From Podospora pseudocomata (lineage: Eukaryota; Ascomycota; Sordariomycetes; Sordariales; Podosporaceae), in the NCBI RefSeq assembly GCF_035222375.1, contig NC_085889.1:558001-622000 (forward strand): DNA of 64,000 nucleotides, written 5' to 3'. The notes under the pieces were generated by a model. The model was not told the DNA's origin. It did no database searches and saw only the letters and a program-made list of their open reading frames with translations. The translations under genes were made by a program, and so were the position numbers. This document shows, one piece after another, positions 10,725-21,770 of this stretch (the first letter of the stretch is position 1; each line of letters opens with the position of its first letter).

Positions 10725-13700
10725 CATTTACCTGAAATCTTTGCGAGGTTTTATGATAGACGATAGCATGGAGAGATACTAAATTATATCGCTACTAATT
10801 TTGCCGGATTAATTGAAGTGGCCAGCAAAATGCATGAATGCATAACATCAGAGAATGAAAATCTCTGAAAGATTACCATCTTCAAGTCCAACAGGTCCCC
10901 TCCGGACGACAATTCTAGCATGACTGAGGTGTGTGACATTCACATGATCGAATCCATCAAGATATATGTTTCCATCAACGTTGTTCGTTGTAAAAATATT
11001 CATCCATGTGTGTCATTTCAGAGTTTACTAAACTGGGTATAACGACTGTTCTCGCTATTATAAGCATTTCAATTGCTTACAAGTCTTGTCATCATGCATC
11101 TGCGAATGTGAATTGAGAACAGCTGCGATAAGAGAAGGTGACATAGGATCATATTGTGGCATTGCAAGTCTCAAAGCAGTGCATGGTTGCCGTCAACGTG
11201 TACCATTATCAAATCTCGAGCGTTCCACAATTCCCAACGTCACTGGTCACACACATCAAATCATGAGTTTCCGTACGAGAATGCATCAAATTGCCATAAG
11301 TGAGCTTGAATAGCACAATAGCTAGACAGAGAAAAAGAATACGATTGTCTCGACTGATGAAGGCGAACATGGTCCAATTGTTCGCCGTTCACGCCTGACA
11401 AATTGTCACAACCTTTTCCCACAGGGCAGCAAGTCGCACTTGCGGGTCATGCACGTGGCTGTCACGCTCAACAGCCATTGGCTCCAGATTTCTCCCACTA
11501 ACAGCTCGCTCTTCGCCCATTCGGCTTCTGATGGAACTTTTCTCGTCCAAGACATTACCATCACATCTGTGCCTCACCATCAGCTCAGAATTTTCACCCG
11601 GCGCCCGCCGCCAATCCAACAATGGGAAGAGTCCCGGAGCCTTGGTACTGGCGCCTGTGCCACGGTGCATGAGCAGACTATGCGTAACGAGATGAGTGGG
11701 AAAAGCAGTGACTAGGTGTCAGGCACTGCATGATGCCCACGCTTTTCTCATGACATGAGGTATACCCTCTGGGATCTTCATTGCACGACTTTAGACTGCA
11801 GCTGTATCCACTGTCTCTGATTAAGGCACGAGACTCGGATGTTACGGTGGACGGGACCCTGAATGTGGTGGTGTTGGTTCACAGGTGGGACGGCATGGGT
11901 GAGGATAGAATGACTCCCTGAGTTCGAAAAGAGAAAAAAAAAAACATTCATCACATGTGTTGGGTCTCCATGAGAGCCTTTGAATGACATGAGAAACTAC
12001 CTACGGATAGGGATGTTGAGAGAGGTGACTGGATATCAAGCCAGAAATCTCATTACGAGAGAGCTCTCTTCTCATACACCCAAAAGTTTCTCTAATACTC
12101 TCTTAATCTCCATTCGGTAACTCTTTTGAACCAGCTCGGTGACCAAACTGGTTTGACATCTTCACATGCCACTTTTTTTCTCCTGTAATATCCCGCTACC
12201 TTGCATCCCATGATGTTTGGGAACGGGCATGCACATCGTAAAGGGCGACATCCCGCGGACATGAGCCGTCGATCATACCATTCCGGTATCCCCAGCCGGG
12301 CTAGGGACGTAACGCAGATGCTTGTTTCACTCATGATGCCGCCTTCGGAGCCGGAATAGGGTTTTGAGGATGAAAACACACGTGGGCGTGGAAGCACAGC
12401 GTCTCAGCCATGCTGTTACGCAACGCCCAGAGCCCAAAGCAACCTGATAGTGGATGTTTCAAGCCATTCACACATGGCTATCGACTTGTCAACACACCAC
12501 AAATGTCTTGTTCTGCTAGCCTTGCTCTCAACACTTCAAGGGCCTGCCCAAAGTGGAATCAAGACCATCCGAGGTTCATCTCCGGGGAAGACTGATGACT
12601 GCCCCCCCACGTATCATCAATGCAGGCTGGACGGGATAGGGCCCGTGAGCTCAGCCAGCACGAGCACAATGGGGAGGAGCTGATTGGACTGGTGTAAGCG
12701 TACACCCTGCCACATAGGTACAGAACAACCAATGGAATGGGGGGTACCATTTCCGGGGGTTGGCTTCGACTTTGAGCTTGAACCCCGCGAACCACTTGTG
12801 CCACCCGTTCTCTCGGCGATATGGGATTTAGACTTTTGGTGCAATTTGAACAGCAATAAGCCTTTTTGCCAAGTTCTTGGGAAGCCAACACTGGGACTGA
12901 CATCCTCGCCCACCACGCCGACGTAAATCGTAACGGGCGCCAACCATCAAATTGGGGAAGGAAACAGGCAGCATTCCATCATCATCCCTGTGGTGGTAGG
13001 TCATTGATTGTCCATACAAGTGTGCGGCACTCACCAACGTGGGACACTCACTGCTCCTGACGATCTCGAAGCCGGTGGTTCGTCTCGAACAGCCATGGAA
13101 TATCAAAAGTCCAGGACGGAGGTTGGTTGGTCCAGACCCCGCAAAAATAGGTCCCGGCTCTTGTTATCGCCATCAGCCTCTTGATCGTGCACGTTGCTCA
13201 AACAAAGACTCCGATTGGATCATCTCGTAGAGCCAAGACTTTCTGACCTCTGCCAAGGACATCGCCCGCAGGGCCAAGAGCGGGCCCTGGAGACTTGGCG
13301 ACCGGGGATTGAACCCCACGTGTGTCAAACCTCGAACGCCAAACGTCGAAGCTGGTTTTCCCTCATTGTCTTGAACATTGCCATCCCTCAGCGCTCACTG
13401 GCTGCGAGAGCCCACCAAACGCACGTCGTCGTCCCCACGCGAACCATGATGCAAGCATATAAGGATGATCGCTTGTTCCGTCGCCCTCAGCCAAGCCTGC
13501 CAATGCTTGGCCCCGTGGGGTTTTCCTCTTCAATGGATCTGAGGTGGATTTCTCTTCCCAAAAGGAAGCGGTGTCGTTTTTTCCCATGATCCGCCCGCTA
13601 TTGCCTCCCTCCCCGTCACTCCTCGGTTTGGCTTTTTTTTCTCGGTGCTTGGCCTTTTTTTGTGGGACGGACTTCGAAACATGCCGTTCATCCAACATCG

Positions 13701-14489
13701 AGATTCTCGGCTGACGGCTTCGTTGAGCTTCGGTCGGCCGGGGGATCACGGATGTCTCCTCTCTCACCTACTAGTATCTGACGACTGCCTAGGCAGGTGA
13801 TATCTGCTCTAGCGGCATAGAACTACACACACTAAGAGGACAGGTTCAATATTCCATTTTTGAACGCGGCACGCGAGCATACCGCATACATACTGTGATG
13901 ATGCTCTCTTTCGAGTGCATATCCCACACATGTCACTGCCCTAGTATATACACTACATCCGCCATCTATCGGCTTTGTACATGATGCAGCCAAGATGCAC
14001 AAGCGGATCTTTCTCGCTAAAGCTAGACAGCGGGAGGGTTGCGATATGCGTATTCCCCTCCCCTCTCCGGGGACCAAACGGAACCACTCATTGCGACGTC
14101 TCACATCACGCACATCAGAGAGTGCCTGCCAGCCTTGCCTCTTCTTCTGACCGAGGAAGGAACGAGTTGGATGGCAGAGAAAGAGAAAAAAAGTCTCGGA
14201 CGTGTGTGGGCTGGACGGGAACAGGGATGGAGGGAGACAGACCTGGAAGCGCGATCGGCCCTACCCGCCAAGCCCCAGTGCCCCCCCCGCCGTCAAAGGC
14301 CCACCCCTTCAGCAGGGGTTCCAACAGCTCCCACCCACCAGGTTGTCCCGACCAGCATCTCGACCTCCTCCCGATGCAGCATAAGCAGCAGGCGAGCAGG
14401 TCTTGTTTTCGCCAAGGCACCAGTGCTGTGGGGAGAGGCAAAAAACCCAGAACCATTCGACAACGGCAGAAGAGCTCGAAGAGCCAACC
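10725..14489. other. Long gene-poor interval
   Basis: Nearly 3.8 kb without a supportable gene. 10740-11390 is AT-rich with no long ORFs, as expected of old, mutated repeat DNA. 11400-14489 has balanced composition and short ORFs on both strands with no recognisable family, no intron-bounded conserved blocks and inconsistent codon use. Poly-A runs occur near 11930. CACGTG hexamers occur at 12379-12384 and 13317-13322. The right end probably contains distal promoter sequence of the phosphate permease. Confidence 0.5.
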
Positions 14490-14495
14490 CACGTG
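14490..14495. promoter_or_regulatory. CACGTG motif upstream of the phosphate permease (candidate NUC-1/Pho4 site)
   Basis: CACGTG lies 191 bp before the permease ATG. In Neurospora the bHLH activator NUC-1 (yeast Pho4) binds CACGTG at phosphate-repressible genes including pho-4. Presence of the hexamer is directly seen; regulation by phosphate is inferred from the family. Confidence 0.5.
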
Positions 14496-14686
14496 TGTGC
14501 CACCGCTGGCTGATGTCCCCCCGCGCTGACCATCGCCTCTCCATGTGTCCGTCTGGTTAAATACAGACGGCACAACCTGTGTTTCCTCCTGACTCTGCAT
14601 CCCTCCTCAACAGGTCGATCAGCCACCCGCTACAACAACCTTCGCAGTCTCGTCTCTGAGCACGCGACATCCACCGTCCAACTACA

Positions 14687-16591
14687 ATGGCGGTCCTCCA
14701 CCAATTCGACTACCTCTTCGCCATTGGCACCATCTTCGCAGGCCTCGACGCCTGGAACATTGGTGAGTTGATACACCAACATGCAACCATCACCACCGCT
14801 TGATATCAGCTCCTAACCAGCTCTCTCTCCCCTCCAGGTGCCAACGATGTGGCCAACTCATGGGCCACCTCTGTGGCTTCCCAGTCCGTGACCTACCTCC
14901 AGGCCATGGTTCTCGCCTCTGTGATGGAGTTTGCCGGCTCCGTTGGTGTTGGAGCCCGCGTTGCCGACACCATCCGCACCAAGATTGTCGACACGAATCT
15001 CTTCAAAGATGATCCCGCTCTTCTCATGCTTGGCATGGTGTGCGCTGTTACCGCTTCCTCCATCTACCTCACCATGGCTACCAAGATTGGTCTTCCCGTC
15101 TCCACCACCCATTCCATCATGGGTGGTGTCATTGGCATGGGTGTTGCCGCCGTTGGCGCCGATGGTAAGGCTGTCCAGGCTCTCGGGTACCTTTTTGACA
15201 GGACGCTAACTTGGTGATCTCTAGGTGTCCAGTGGGTTGGCAAGGGTCCCGGTACTGGTGCCATCAACTCTGGTGTCGTCCAGGTCTTCCTCGCCTGGAT
15301 CATCGCTCCTGGTCTCTCCGCTATCTTCGCCTCCATCATCTTCTTGATCACCAAGTATGGCGTCATGCTTCGCAAGAACCCCGTCTGGAAGGCCTTCATC
15401 TACGTGCCAGTCTACTTCGGTCTCGCCGCCGCGCTCCTTACCATGTTGCTTCTCTGGAAGGGTGGCAACTACGAGGTCAAGCTCACTGATTCCCAGCTCC
15501 CCGGTGTCATTGTTGCCGTCGGTGTCGGTTTTGCCCTCCTCATGTGCGTCACTCTGATGCCCTGGCTCTACCGCGTTGTCATGCTCGATGACTGGCAGCT
15601 CCACTGGTACCACATCCCTCTTGGTCTCTTCCTCCTCCGCCGCGGCCCCGTCCCTGAGAACCCCGACGACGAGTACGAGGACGAGCCTGTCCAGGAGGTC
15701 AGCCCCAAGGATGAGCTCGCCGCCACCAAGGCCGCTCAGCGTGGTGATGTCGAGATATCTGCCGCCGGTGCCCTCCCCGAGAAGATTGTTGGCACCGCCG
15801 ACTCCACCGATGGTGCCTCTGCCAATGCTCCCGCTGCCCCCGTCCGCCGCAAGAAGCCCTCCGACTTCCAGAAGGCCCACAAGAAGCTGCTCAAGGGCAG
15901 ACCCGAGGGCAAGTGGTACACTTGGCCTGTTATCTGGTATGGGATGAAGTGGTGTGTCCTCCACGGTATCGATCAGGATGTTGTCAACCTTGCCGGTCAG
16001 AAGAGCGCCCTCGCCGGTGATGTCGAGGAGATTCACGCTCACGCTGCTCGCTACGACAACAAGGCCGAGTACATGTACAGCTTCCTCCAGGTCATGACTG
16101 CCGCCACTGCCTCCTTCACCCACGGTGCCAACGATATCGCCAACGCCATCGGTCCCTATGCCACCGTCTTCGAGATCTGGAACTCGGGTGCCCTCCCCGA
16201 GACTGGCAAGGCTGCCGTTCCCATTTGGATTCTCTGCTTCGGCGCTGCCATGCTCGTCCTCGGCATCTGGACTTATGGCTATAACATCATGAGGAACTTG
16301 GGTAACCGCCTCACCCTCCAGTCGCCATCCCGTGGTTTCTCCATGGAGCTTGGTTCTGCCATCACTGTCATTCTTGCCACCCGCTTGAAGCTCCCTGTCT
16401 CCACCACCCAGTGCATCACTGGTGCCACCGTCGGTGTCGGTCTCTGCTCTGGCACCTGGCGCACCGTCAACTGGCGCATGGTCGGCTGGATCTACTTCGG
16501 CTGGTTCATCACCCTCCCCGTCGCTGGTATCATCTCTGGCTGCCTCATGGGCATCATCATCAACGCTCCTCGCTGGGGCTACTCTGGTTAA
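14687..16591 (+). CDS. pho-4: Na+/phosphate symporter, PHO-4/Pho89 family
   Basis: Exons 14687-14762, 14838-15164 and 15225-16591 give 589 aa with matching phases; the second intron has a GCTAAC branch site. The PiT (SLC20) signature occurs in both halves: GANDVANSWATSVAS near the N-terminus and FTHGANDIANAIGPYA at about 16115-16160. Each half also has a PVSTTH/PVSTTQ block (15100, 16398). Two hydrophobic halves flank a hydrophilic cytoplasmic loop (about residues 300-400, PENPDDEYEDEP and RRKKPSDF). Family role: high-affinity Na+-coupled phosphate uptake at the plasma membrane under phosphate starvation. Codon use is strongly biased to C-ending codons, suggesting high expression. Length and topology are normal. 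The CACGTG at 14490 supports NUC-1-type control. Confidence 0.96.
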
Positions 16592-18003
16592 ATTGGGATT
16601 AGCATTGGCGTTTTTCTTTTGGATTTGTTTGTTTGAGAGTGTGTGGGTTCGAAAAGTACTGGGATCTGCACATTGGTTGAAGGATGTGATTATTGGATAG
16701 TATAATAGTTTGTGGTTCCGGTTTCAGAATACCCCCTGGGAGGCTTGGATATCTTGCGAGTAGTAATTAGAAAGGTCTTGGACCTGTACCTACCACTTCT
16801 GTCTTTTGATCTCTTGTGCATGCTTGTTCTGTCTTGATTTATCTGATCTTCCACCTCAGCCACATCTACTTTCTCCTTCCTTCCCACCGATCTTTCTGCT
16901 GCCCCCTTAAACGTGTTTTTGTCCCCGAACAACACCAATCGGATTCCATCCATGCCTAAGAGCTCCCCGTCAAGGCATCCAAGCTCGCAACCAAGAAAGA
17001 ATAGTTGCATGTCTGAGGTTCGTCCCATCTTCACCTCAGCCACATCCCATGGTTCTCTTTGTCTATCCTGCCTACTTACCTAAGGTACTTACTTACCTGC
17101 CGAGCCTACTCACACCTGCTGTTCCAACTTCTTTGACTGGATTTGCAATTGCCTACTCAACAAGTAGGTTTGAGGCTACCAACAAGGTCTCAGCCACACG
17201 CTACTTCTAAGGTAGTCTTGGACAAAACAGCGCCACTGTAGGTACCTTAGGTAAGTCTGATCTTCTGATAAGGTGTCAGCGCGCCACCTTCTCGTGTCTT
17301 TCTGTGACCATTGCACGCATTCACACTCAGAGCCGAAGCCTCAACCGGTTTGTTGCATGTTCCTAGCTGCCAACGAAACACCTGCTGCTATCGTCTGAAG
17401 GCATATCAGTTGCCAACAGAGGTCTATTCGCGTATCAACAAGGCGTTGTGATTGCCAACACTGCACGCCCTTTCACTATCATCTGAGGGTATTTTCACCC
17501 CCGTTTCAGGCCTTTAGCTCACAACTGCACGCCTCTTACTCCCATCTAAAGGCATGCCAACCCCCTTTTTCACGCCAATTCACATCCAAACAACATGTCA
17601 CACACTCAAGCAGCCAAGTCCACAACTCAGAACCCCTTTTCCATCATACACCACCCCTGTTATTATAAAAATTATATAATACACGGCAGTGAATCCGCCA
17701 GTTTGACAACTCCCCAGATCATGTGAAAACCGAATGCAATGAACCCCCTAAAACGCAAGCCCAGACGCAAATAACTCCCCAGACTATTGTAAAACCAGAA
17801 TGTAACCACCCAAATACCGCTTCCTTTGGTGCATAATAAACCCACTTTTGCAATCCGTAAAAAAGGCCCATATAAACCTTCCTTGACCATGGGTATGTCC
17901 CAAAAACAAAACAAAACCGAGCCGGAAAAAAGGCAAATAACTCCCCCCAAATATCTTGACGTCCCTGGTGCTGCTGCTGTCATTCTCACGGGCGAAAAAC
18001 AGC
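16592..18003. other. Intergenic region with short degenerate repeats
   Basis: Convergent interval between the permease and the coiled-coil gene. CTTACCTAAGGTAC-like motifs are scattered at 17075-17260. Three degenerate ~45-65-bp units containing CTGCACGCC and ATCATCTGAGGG-like sequence lie at 17370-17570. AACTCCCCAGA...GTAAAACC-like copies occur at 17708-17800. No gene is supportable. Confidence 0.45.
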
Positions 18004-20550
18004 TCAATTCTTGCGCTCCATCGATCCAACCGGAGCAGCGAGGTGCATCTCCATGCCATCCTCATCCTCGTTCTTGTTCTCGTCGTCGATATTTCCGGGG
18101 GCCTGTTCTTCATTGTTAGTCTCGCGTCCATCTTCTCTTCCAAGCTGTTCATGTACAGTCTTACCTGCCTTCTTCTCCTCATTCTTCTGGACCACCACCT
18201 GGCCCTGCTCTTCATTAGACTCGGTATCATTAGCGTCATGCTCAAGCCCTATAGTCGGTGGAGCGGGAGCGGGAGCCGCAGCCGCGGGAACGGGGGCAAA
18301 AGCTGAGGAGGTAAATCCCTCCTGAGCTGTGGTTGTACCAACCACCGTCGTTGCCGTCGTAACCGCCGGGGCGGGAGCAGCAGCCAGAGGTCGCAGCCCA
18401 CTAGTGGTAGGCTGGCCAGGGCGCGCGGGAGGAGGGTCCGTCACCGTCGTCACGGTGATCACGTTCTTGTTCTTCGGGAGACGACCACGGGTTCTCTTCG
18501 GGGCTGGGGCCGAGGCCGGAGGGGGGGATCCAGACCGGGCTCTCTTGGTATCGGCCCTCGGGGGAGGCTGTAAAGCCCCCGGGGAGGGAGTCCCAGAACG
18601 GACGCGGCGTCTCTCGTTCGGACCTGGCGTCCCCGTGATGGTGCGGCTGACGCCGCCGGGTGCGGTGACCTCGAGGGAGGGGATTGGTCCGGCGAGGAGG
18701 GCAGGGTCGGGTCCAGCGGGGGCGGTGAAGACGACCCGGGCGTCGGGAGGGAGGTTGTAGGTGTTGCCCACGATAGTCACCGGCGCCACTCCCAAAGACT
18801 GGGGAGTTTCCCCCTGAGGGGCGGGCCTCACAATTCCAGCCGTGGGCTGGGGGCCGGACTTGGGGTGGGCGGGGAAGTAGTAATAGACCGGGCAGCCACA
18901 CTCGATCTTCATCGCCCTGATAAACTCCCAGACCTTGTTGCCGGGCTTGGGGATGCTGGCATCGAGTCTCTCGTCCGCAGTCATCTCGATGCTGTCAGCG
19001 TGGATACGCTCGACGTCGATGTTGGATTTGATAACCAACTGGAGCGTCTTAAACTCCCTTCTCACGTCCAAAGCCATCCTCTCTGCGCCAAAACAGGCCA
19101 GCATATTCCGGATTCTGGCCAGAACGGTTTCTTGATGCTGGATATGCATCGTTGTTATCTGGGCGGCGGCGGCTCGACGACCTTGCTCAACCCCGATGGG
19201 GAGAGCGGCTTGCCAGCCGAGGTCGTATCCGATCACCACCCGCTGATCCATATCGGCGACGAACTGGGGGATGGTCTGACCGCCGCTGGGAAGGCTGTGA
19301 TATGCCGACTGGGGGTCGAGGGCAGCCTCTCTCTTCGCCATCTCGGCCTCTCGTTCCGCCATCTCGGCCAGTCTTCTTTCGATCTCTTTCTCTTTTGCCG
19401 CGTTCTCCATGTCCTTCTTGACGAGGCTGGTGTTGACGGCGACGAAATTCCTGTTCCTCTTCTTCAACTCCTCCTCCTTCTCTTTCAGCGCCTTCTCCTT
19501 CTCTTTCAACGCCTTCTCCCTCATCCTCAACCCCTCTTCCTTCTTCCCCAGCTCCGTCTCCTCCAGGGGACGTCTCTCCTTCTCCTCCAAGGCCCTCTTC
19601 TTCTCCGCCAGGTTCTTCTCTTCCTCCTCCAGCTCTTTCTTCCTCGCCTCCAGGGCCTTATTCTCGTCGTCCAAATCCTCCCTCCAAAGCCGGAGGGTGA
19701 CCTTTTGGGTCTCGACAATCTTCTGCTGCTCAAGAATAGCAGCGGCAGCCTTCTCCCTCACCTCCAAATCCTCCTTTTCCTTGTCGAGGGCGTCCTCCCC
19801 AGCCGTGAGGGCATCTTCCCGCTCATTGAGAGCGGTTTCTCTCTCCACAGCCACAGCCTCCCGCTGGAGGAGTTCCGCCTCACGGAGCTCGAGATCCGCG
19901 AGCTGGTGCTTCTTCTCCTCGATAGCTCTGGTGAGGCTATCGAGGGAGGCTTTCGCCTCAACCTCGGCCTGGAGAAGCCGCTTCTCCCTCTGGCGGAGGA
20001 TCTTCTCGATTTCGGCGAGCCTCGCCTTCTCTCTGTTGAGAGAGGCGGCGGAGACGGAAGACAGGGCCGGAGAGACGACTGGGACGGCCGGGGCGACAGG
20101 GGCGTTGGTGGCGGTGGCGGTGGCGAGGTTGGCGAGGACCTCACCATACCGAACGATGTCAGTATAGGGGGCACTAGCGTACCCCCAGGCGTTCTTCCCC
20201 TCCACAAACCTCTTCTCCAGGGCTGTCTGCTCCTTTTGGAGCATCCCCAGGATGTCGTGAGGATGTCCTCCGGGAGGACCAGCGGGCGAACCGACGAGAG
20301 GAGCGGCGATGGTGGCAGGAAAGCTGCCGAGGGGGGTGGTGGGAGAAGGGAGAGGGAGAGAGGGAGAGGTGGGGGCGAGGGCAAGAAGGTCGGTGCCAAC
20401 GGGAGTACCCATGGTAACTGGGTACCTCGCGGCCGGGGTCGGAGTGTCCACCTGGAAGGGCGGACTCCCCGTGGTGGGGATGGGAGGGGTGGACGAGGGG
20501 TGGCCAGGATGTTCCCCCTGGCCGGGGATCGAGGTAAACTCGAGAGGCAT
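18004..20550 (-). CDS. 848-aa coiled-coil protein with Pro/Thr-rich ends and an AT-hook-like motif, function unknown
   Basis: A single uninterrupted ORF of 848 aa; the first ATG (20550) is chosen because upstream sequence is repetitive and not open. Layout: a Pro/Ser/Thr-rich N-terminus (1-100), a short conserved-looking block with GHPHDILGMLQKEQTALEKRF, then a long highly charged coiled coil (about 170-410, Glu/Lys/Arg heptads). A mixed globular part (about 420-580) contains Cys residues and YYYFPAHP. A disordered Pro/Ala tail carries KRTRGRLPKNK, an AT-hook-like basic patch, and the protein ends acidic. I recognise no family. A DNA- or nucleus-associated scaffold is conceivable but unproven. 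The frame length and codon use argue strongly that it is real. The 75-bp repeat array lies just upstream of its 5' end. Confidence 0.78.
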   Translation of the reverse strand: MPLEFTSIPGQGEHPGHPSSTPPIPTTGSPPFQVDTPTPAARYPVTMGTPVGTDLLALAPTSPSLPLPSPTTPLGSFPATIAAPLVGSPAGPPGGHPHDILGMLQKEQTALEKRFVEGKNAWGYASAPYTDIVRYGEVLANLATATATNAPVAPAVPVVSPALSSVSAASLNREKARLAEIEKILRQREKRLLQAEVEAKASLDSLTRAIEEKKHQLADLELREAELLQREAVAVERETALNEREDALTAGEDALDKEKEDLEVREKAAAAILEQQKIVETQKVTLRLWREDLDDENKALEARKKELEEEEKNLAEKKRALEEKERRPLEETELGKKEEGLRMREKALKEKEKALKEKEEELKKRNRNFVAVNTSLVKKDMENAAKEKEIERRLAEMAEREAEMAKREAALDPQSAYHSLPSGGQTIPQFVADMDQRVVIGYDLGWQAALPIGVEQGRRAAAAQITTMHIQHQETVLARIRNMLACFGAERMALDVRREFKTLQLVIKSNIDVERIHADSIEMTADERLDASIPKPGNKVWEFIRAMKIECGCPVYYYFPAHPKSGPQPTAGIVRPAPQGETPQSLGVAPVTIVGNTYNLPPDARVVFTAPAGPDPALLAGPIPSLEVTAPGGVSRTITGTPGPNERRRVRSGTPSPGALQPPPRADTKRARSGSPPPASAPAPKRTRGRLPKNKNVITVTTVTDPPPARPGQPTTSGLRPLAAAPAPAVTTATTVVGTTTAQEGFTSSAFAPVPAAAAPAPAPPTIGLEHDANDTESNEEQGQVVVQKNEEKKAGKTVHEQLGREDGRETNNEEQAPGNIDDENKNEDEDGMEMHLAAPVGSMERKN

Positions 20551-20799
20551 TATGTTCTCCTAGGAGAAAAAGAAGAGAATGTCAGTCCATGTTAAGCTGG
20601 GATGTTTCTTGGTCGTTTGTGAACGCTGCTGGCTTGTGTGCAAACGACATGACTTGGTGAGGAAACGGTGCTATCTCATGTGAAAACGGTGATATTTTGT
20701 AAGGAGACGATGAGGTATCGGTGTGTACACGGCTATGCATCGTGTGAAGATGGCTATGTCTTGTGGGGAGGCGGATATGTAACTTCAAACTTTTAACTT

Positions 20800-21770
20800 G
20801 GACGTTTTCTCACGATCTTGGGGTTCATGAGAAAACAATGCTAAGTCAAAATCTGGGGTTTGAAAACGCCAAATCCTTGTGACTAGACGAATACCACACT
20901 CGTGAGAAAACGTGCCAAGTCAAAATCGCACTTATAAGATAACGCAGCTGAGTCAAAATCACACTTGTAATGAAACGCTGCTAACCTAGAATTGGTCTGT
21001 GAAAAGACAAGGTCCATGTGCCAGACAAATCTCAGATCCTAAGAATTGCAAAGTTTAAGTTTGACTTGGATATCTTTTCACAATTTTAGAAATTGTGAAG
21101 AAAACAGTGCCAAGTCAAAGACCAAAGTTTGAATCCTTATGGCCAGATGAATCTCATACTTGTGAAGCCAAAATCACACTCGTGAGAAAGCACTGCTACC
21201 TCAAGTCAAATTTGGGGTTCGAAAACACAAAGTCCGTGTAAAGACAGATCTCAAATCCTTGACTTGAATATTTTTTTCTGTGTTCAAAAACAATGCCAGG
21301 TCAAAGTTTGGGTTTGAAAATGCCAAATCCGTGGACCAGTCGAATGTCAACATCGTGGAACAACATCCAAGTCAAAAGTTTGGAGCTTGCCAATTCCAAA
21401 TCTTGTTGACTGGACGAATCTCATCATAGCAAGAAAACGCCCAGGTCAAAAGATTGGAGTGCGTAAGCATCAACTCTTCCTGGCAAGGCCCGTCTCACAC
21501 TTGTGAGAGGCTGGTGCTAAAGTCAAGAGAATAGGGGGTGTAGAATGTGAAGATTTGTGTTTCAGAATGCCAGATCTGATGATAGGACAAGTCTCGCATT
21601 ATACTGTGAGAAAATGTCCAAGTCAAAATATGGAATTGGGGACACCAAATCTTCGTGACGGGACAGTCTCCACATATGTGAGAATAAATGCCAATTCTGA
21701 AAAGGGGGGTTTGGAGACAGATCTCACACTTGTGAGAACATGCTGCAAGGCAGACATGGTTCGGGGGTTG
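20800..21770. repeat. Degenerate ~75-bp minisatellite array (about ten units)
   Basis: Units follow AGTCAAAATTTGGGGTTTG, then AAAACGCCAAATCC, then TTGTGACTGGACGAATC, then TCTCACACTTGTGAGA, then AAACGCTGCCA. AGTCAAA recurs at roughly 50-150-bp spacing from 20840 to 21620, with whole segments lost in some units. The TCTCACACTTGTGAGA part is an imperfect palindrome. A shorter related array (GTGTGAAGATGGCTATG-like) fills 20600-20790. Divergence between units is high, so the array is old. Confidence 0.75.

Noticed and set aside
13295-13325. tRNA T-arm-like GGGGATTGAACCCC (minus strand GGGGTTCAATCCCC)
   Set aside because: No matching acceptor stem, D-arm or anticodon arm can be built around it, and the T-stem is imperfect.
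15221-16123. 300-codon minus-strand ORF
   Set aside because: Shadow of the phosphate permease, produced by its C-ending codon bias.
18865-20595. 576-codon plus-strand ORF rich in Leu
   Set aside because: Antisense of the Glu/Lys coiled coil; GAG/AAG codons read backwards give Leu-rich nonsense.
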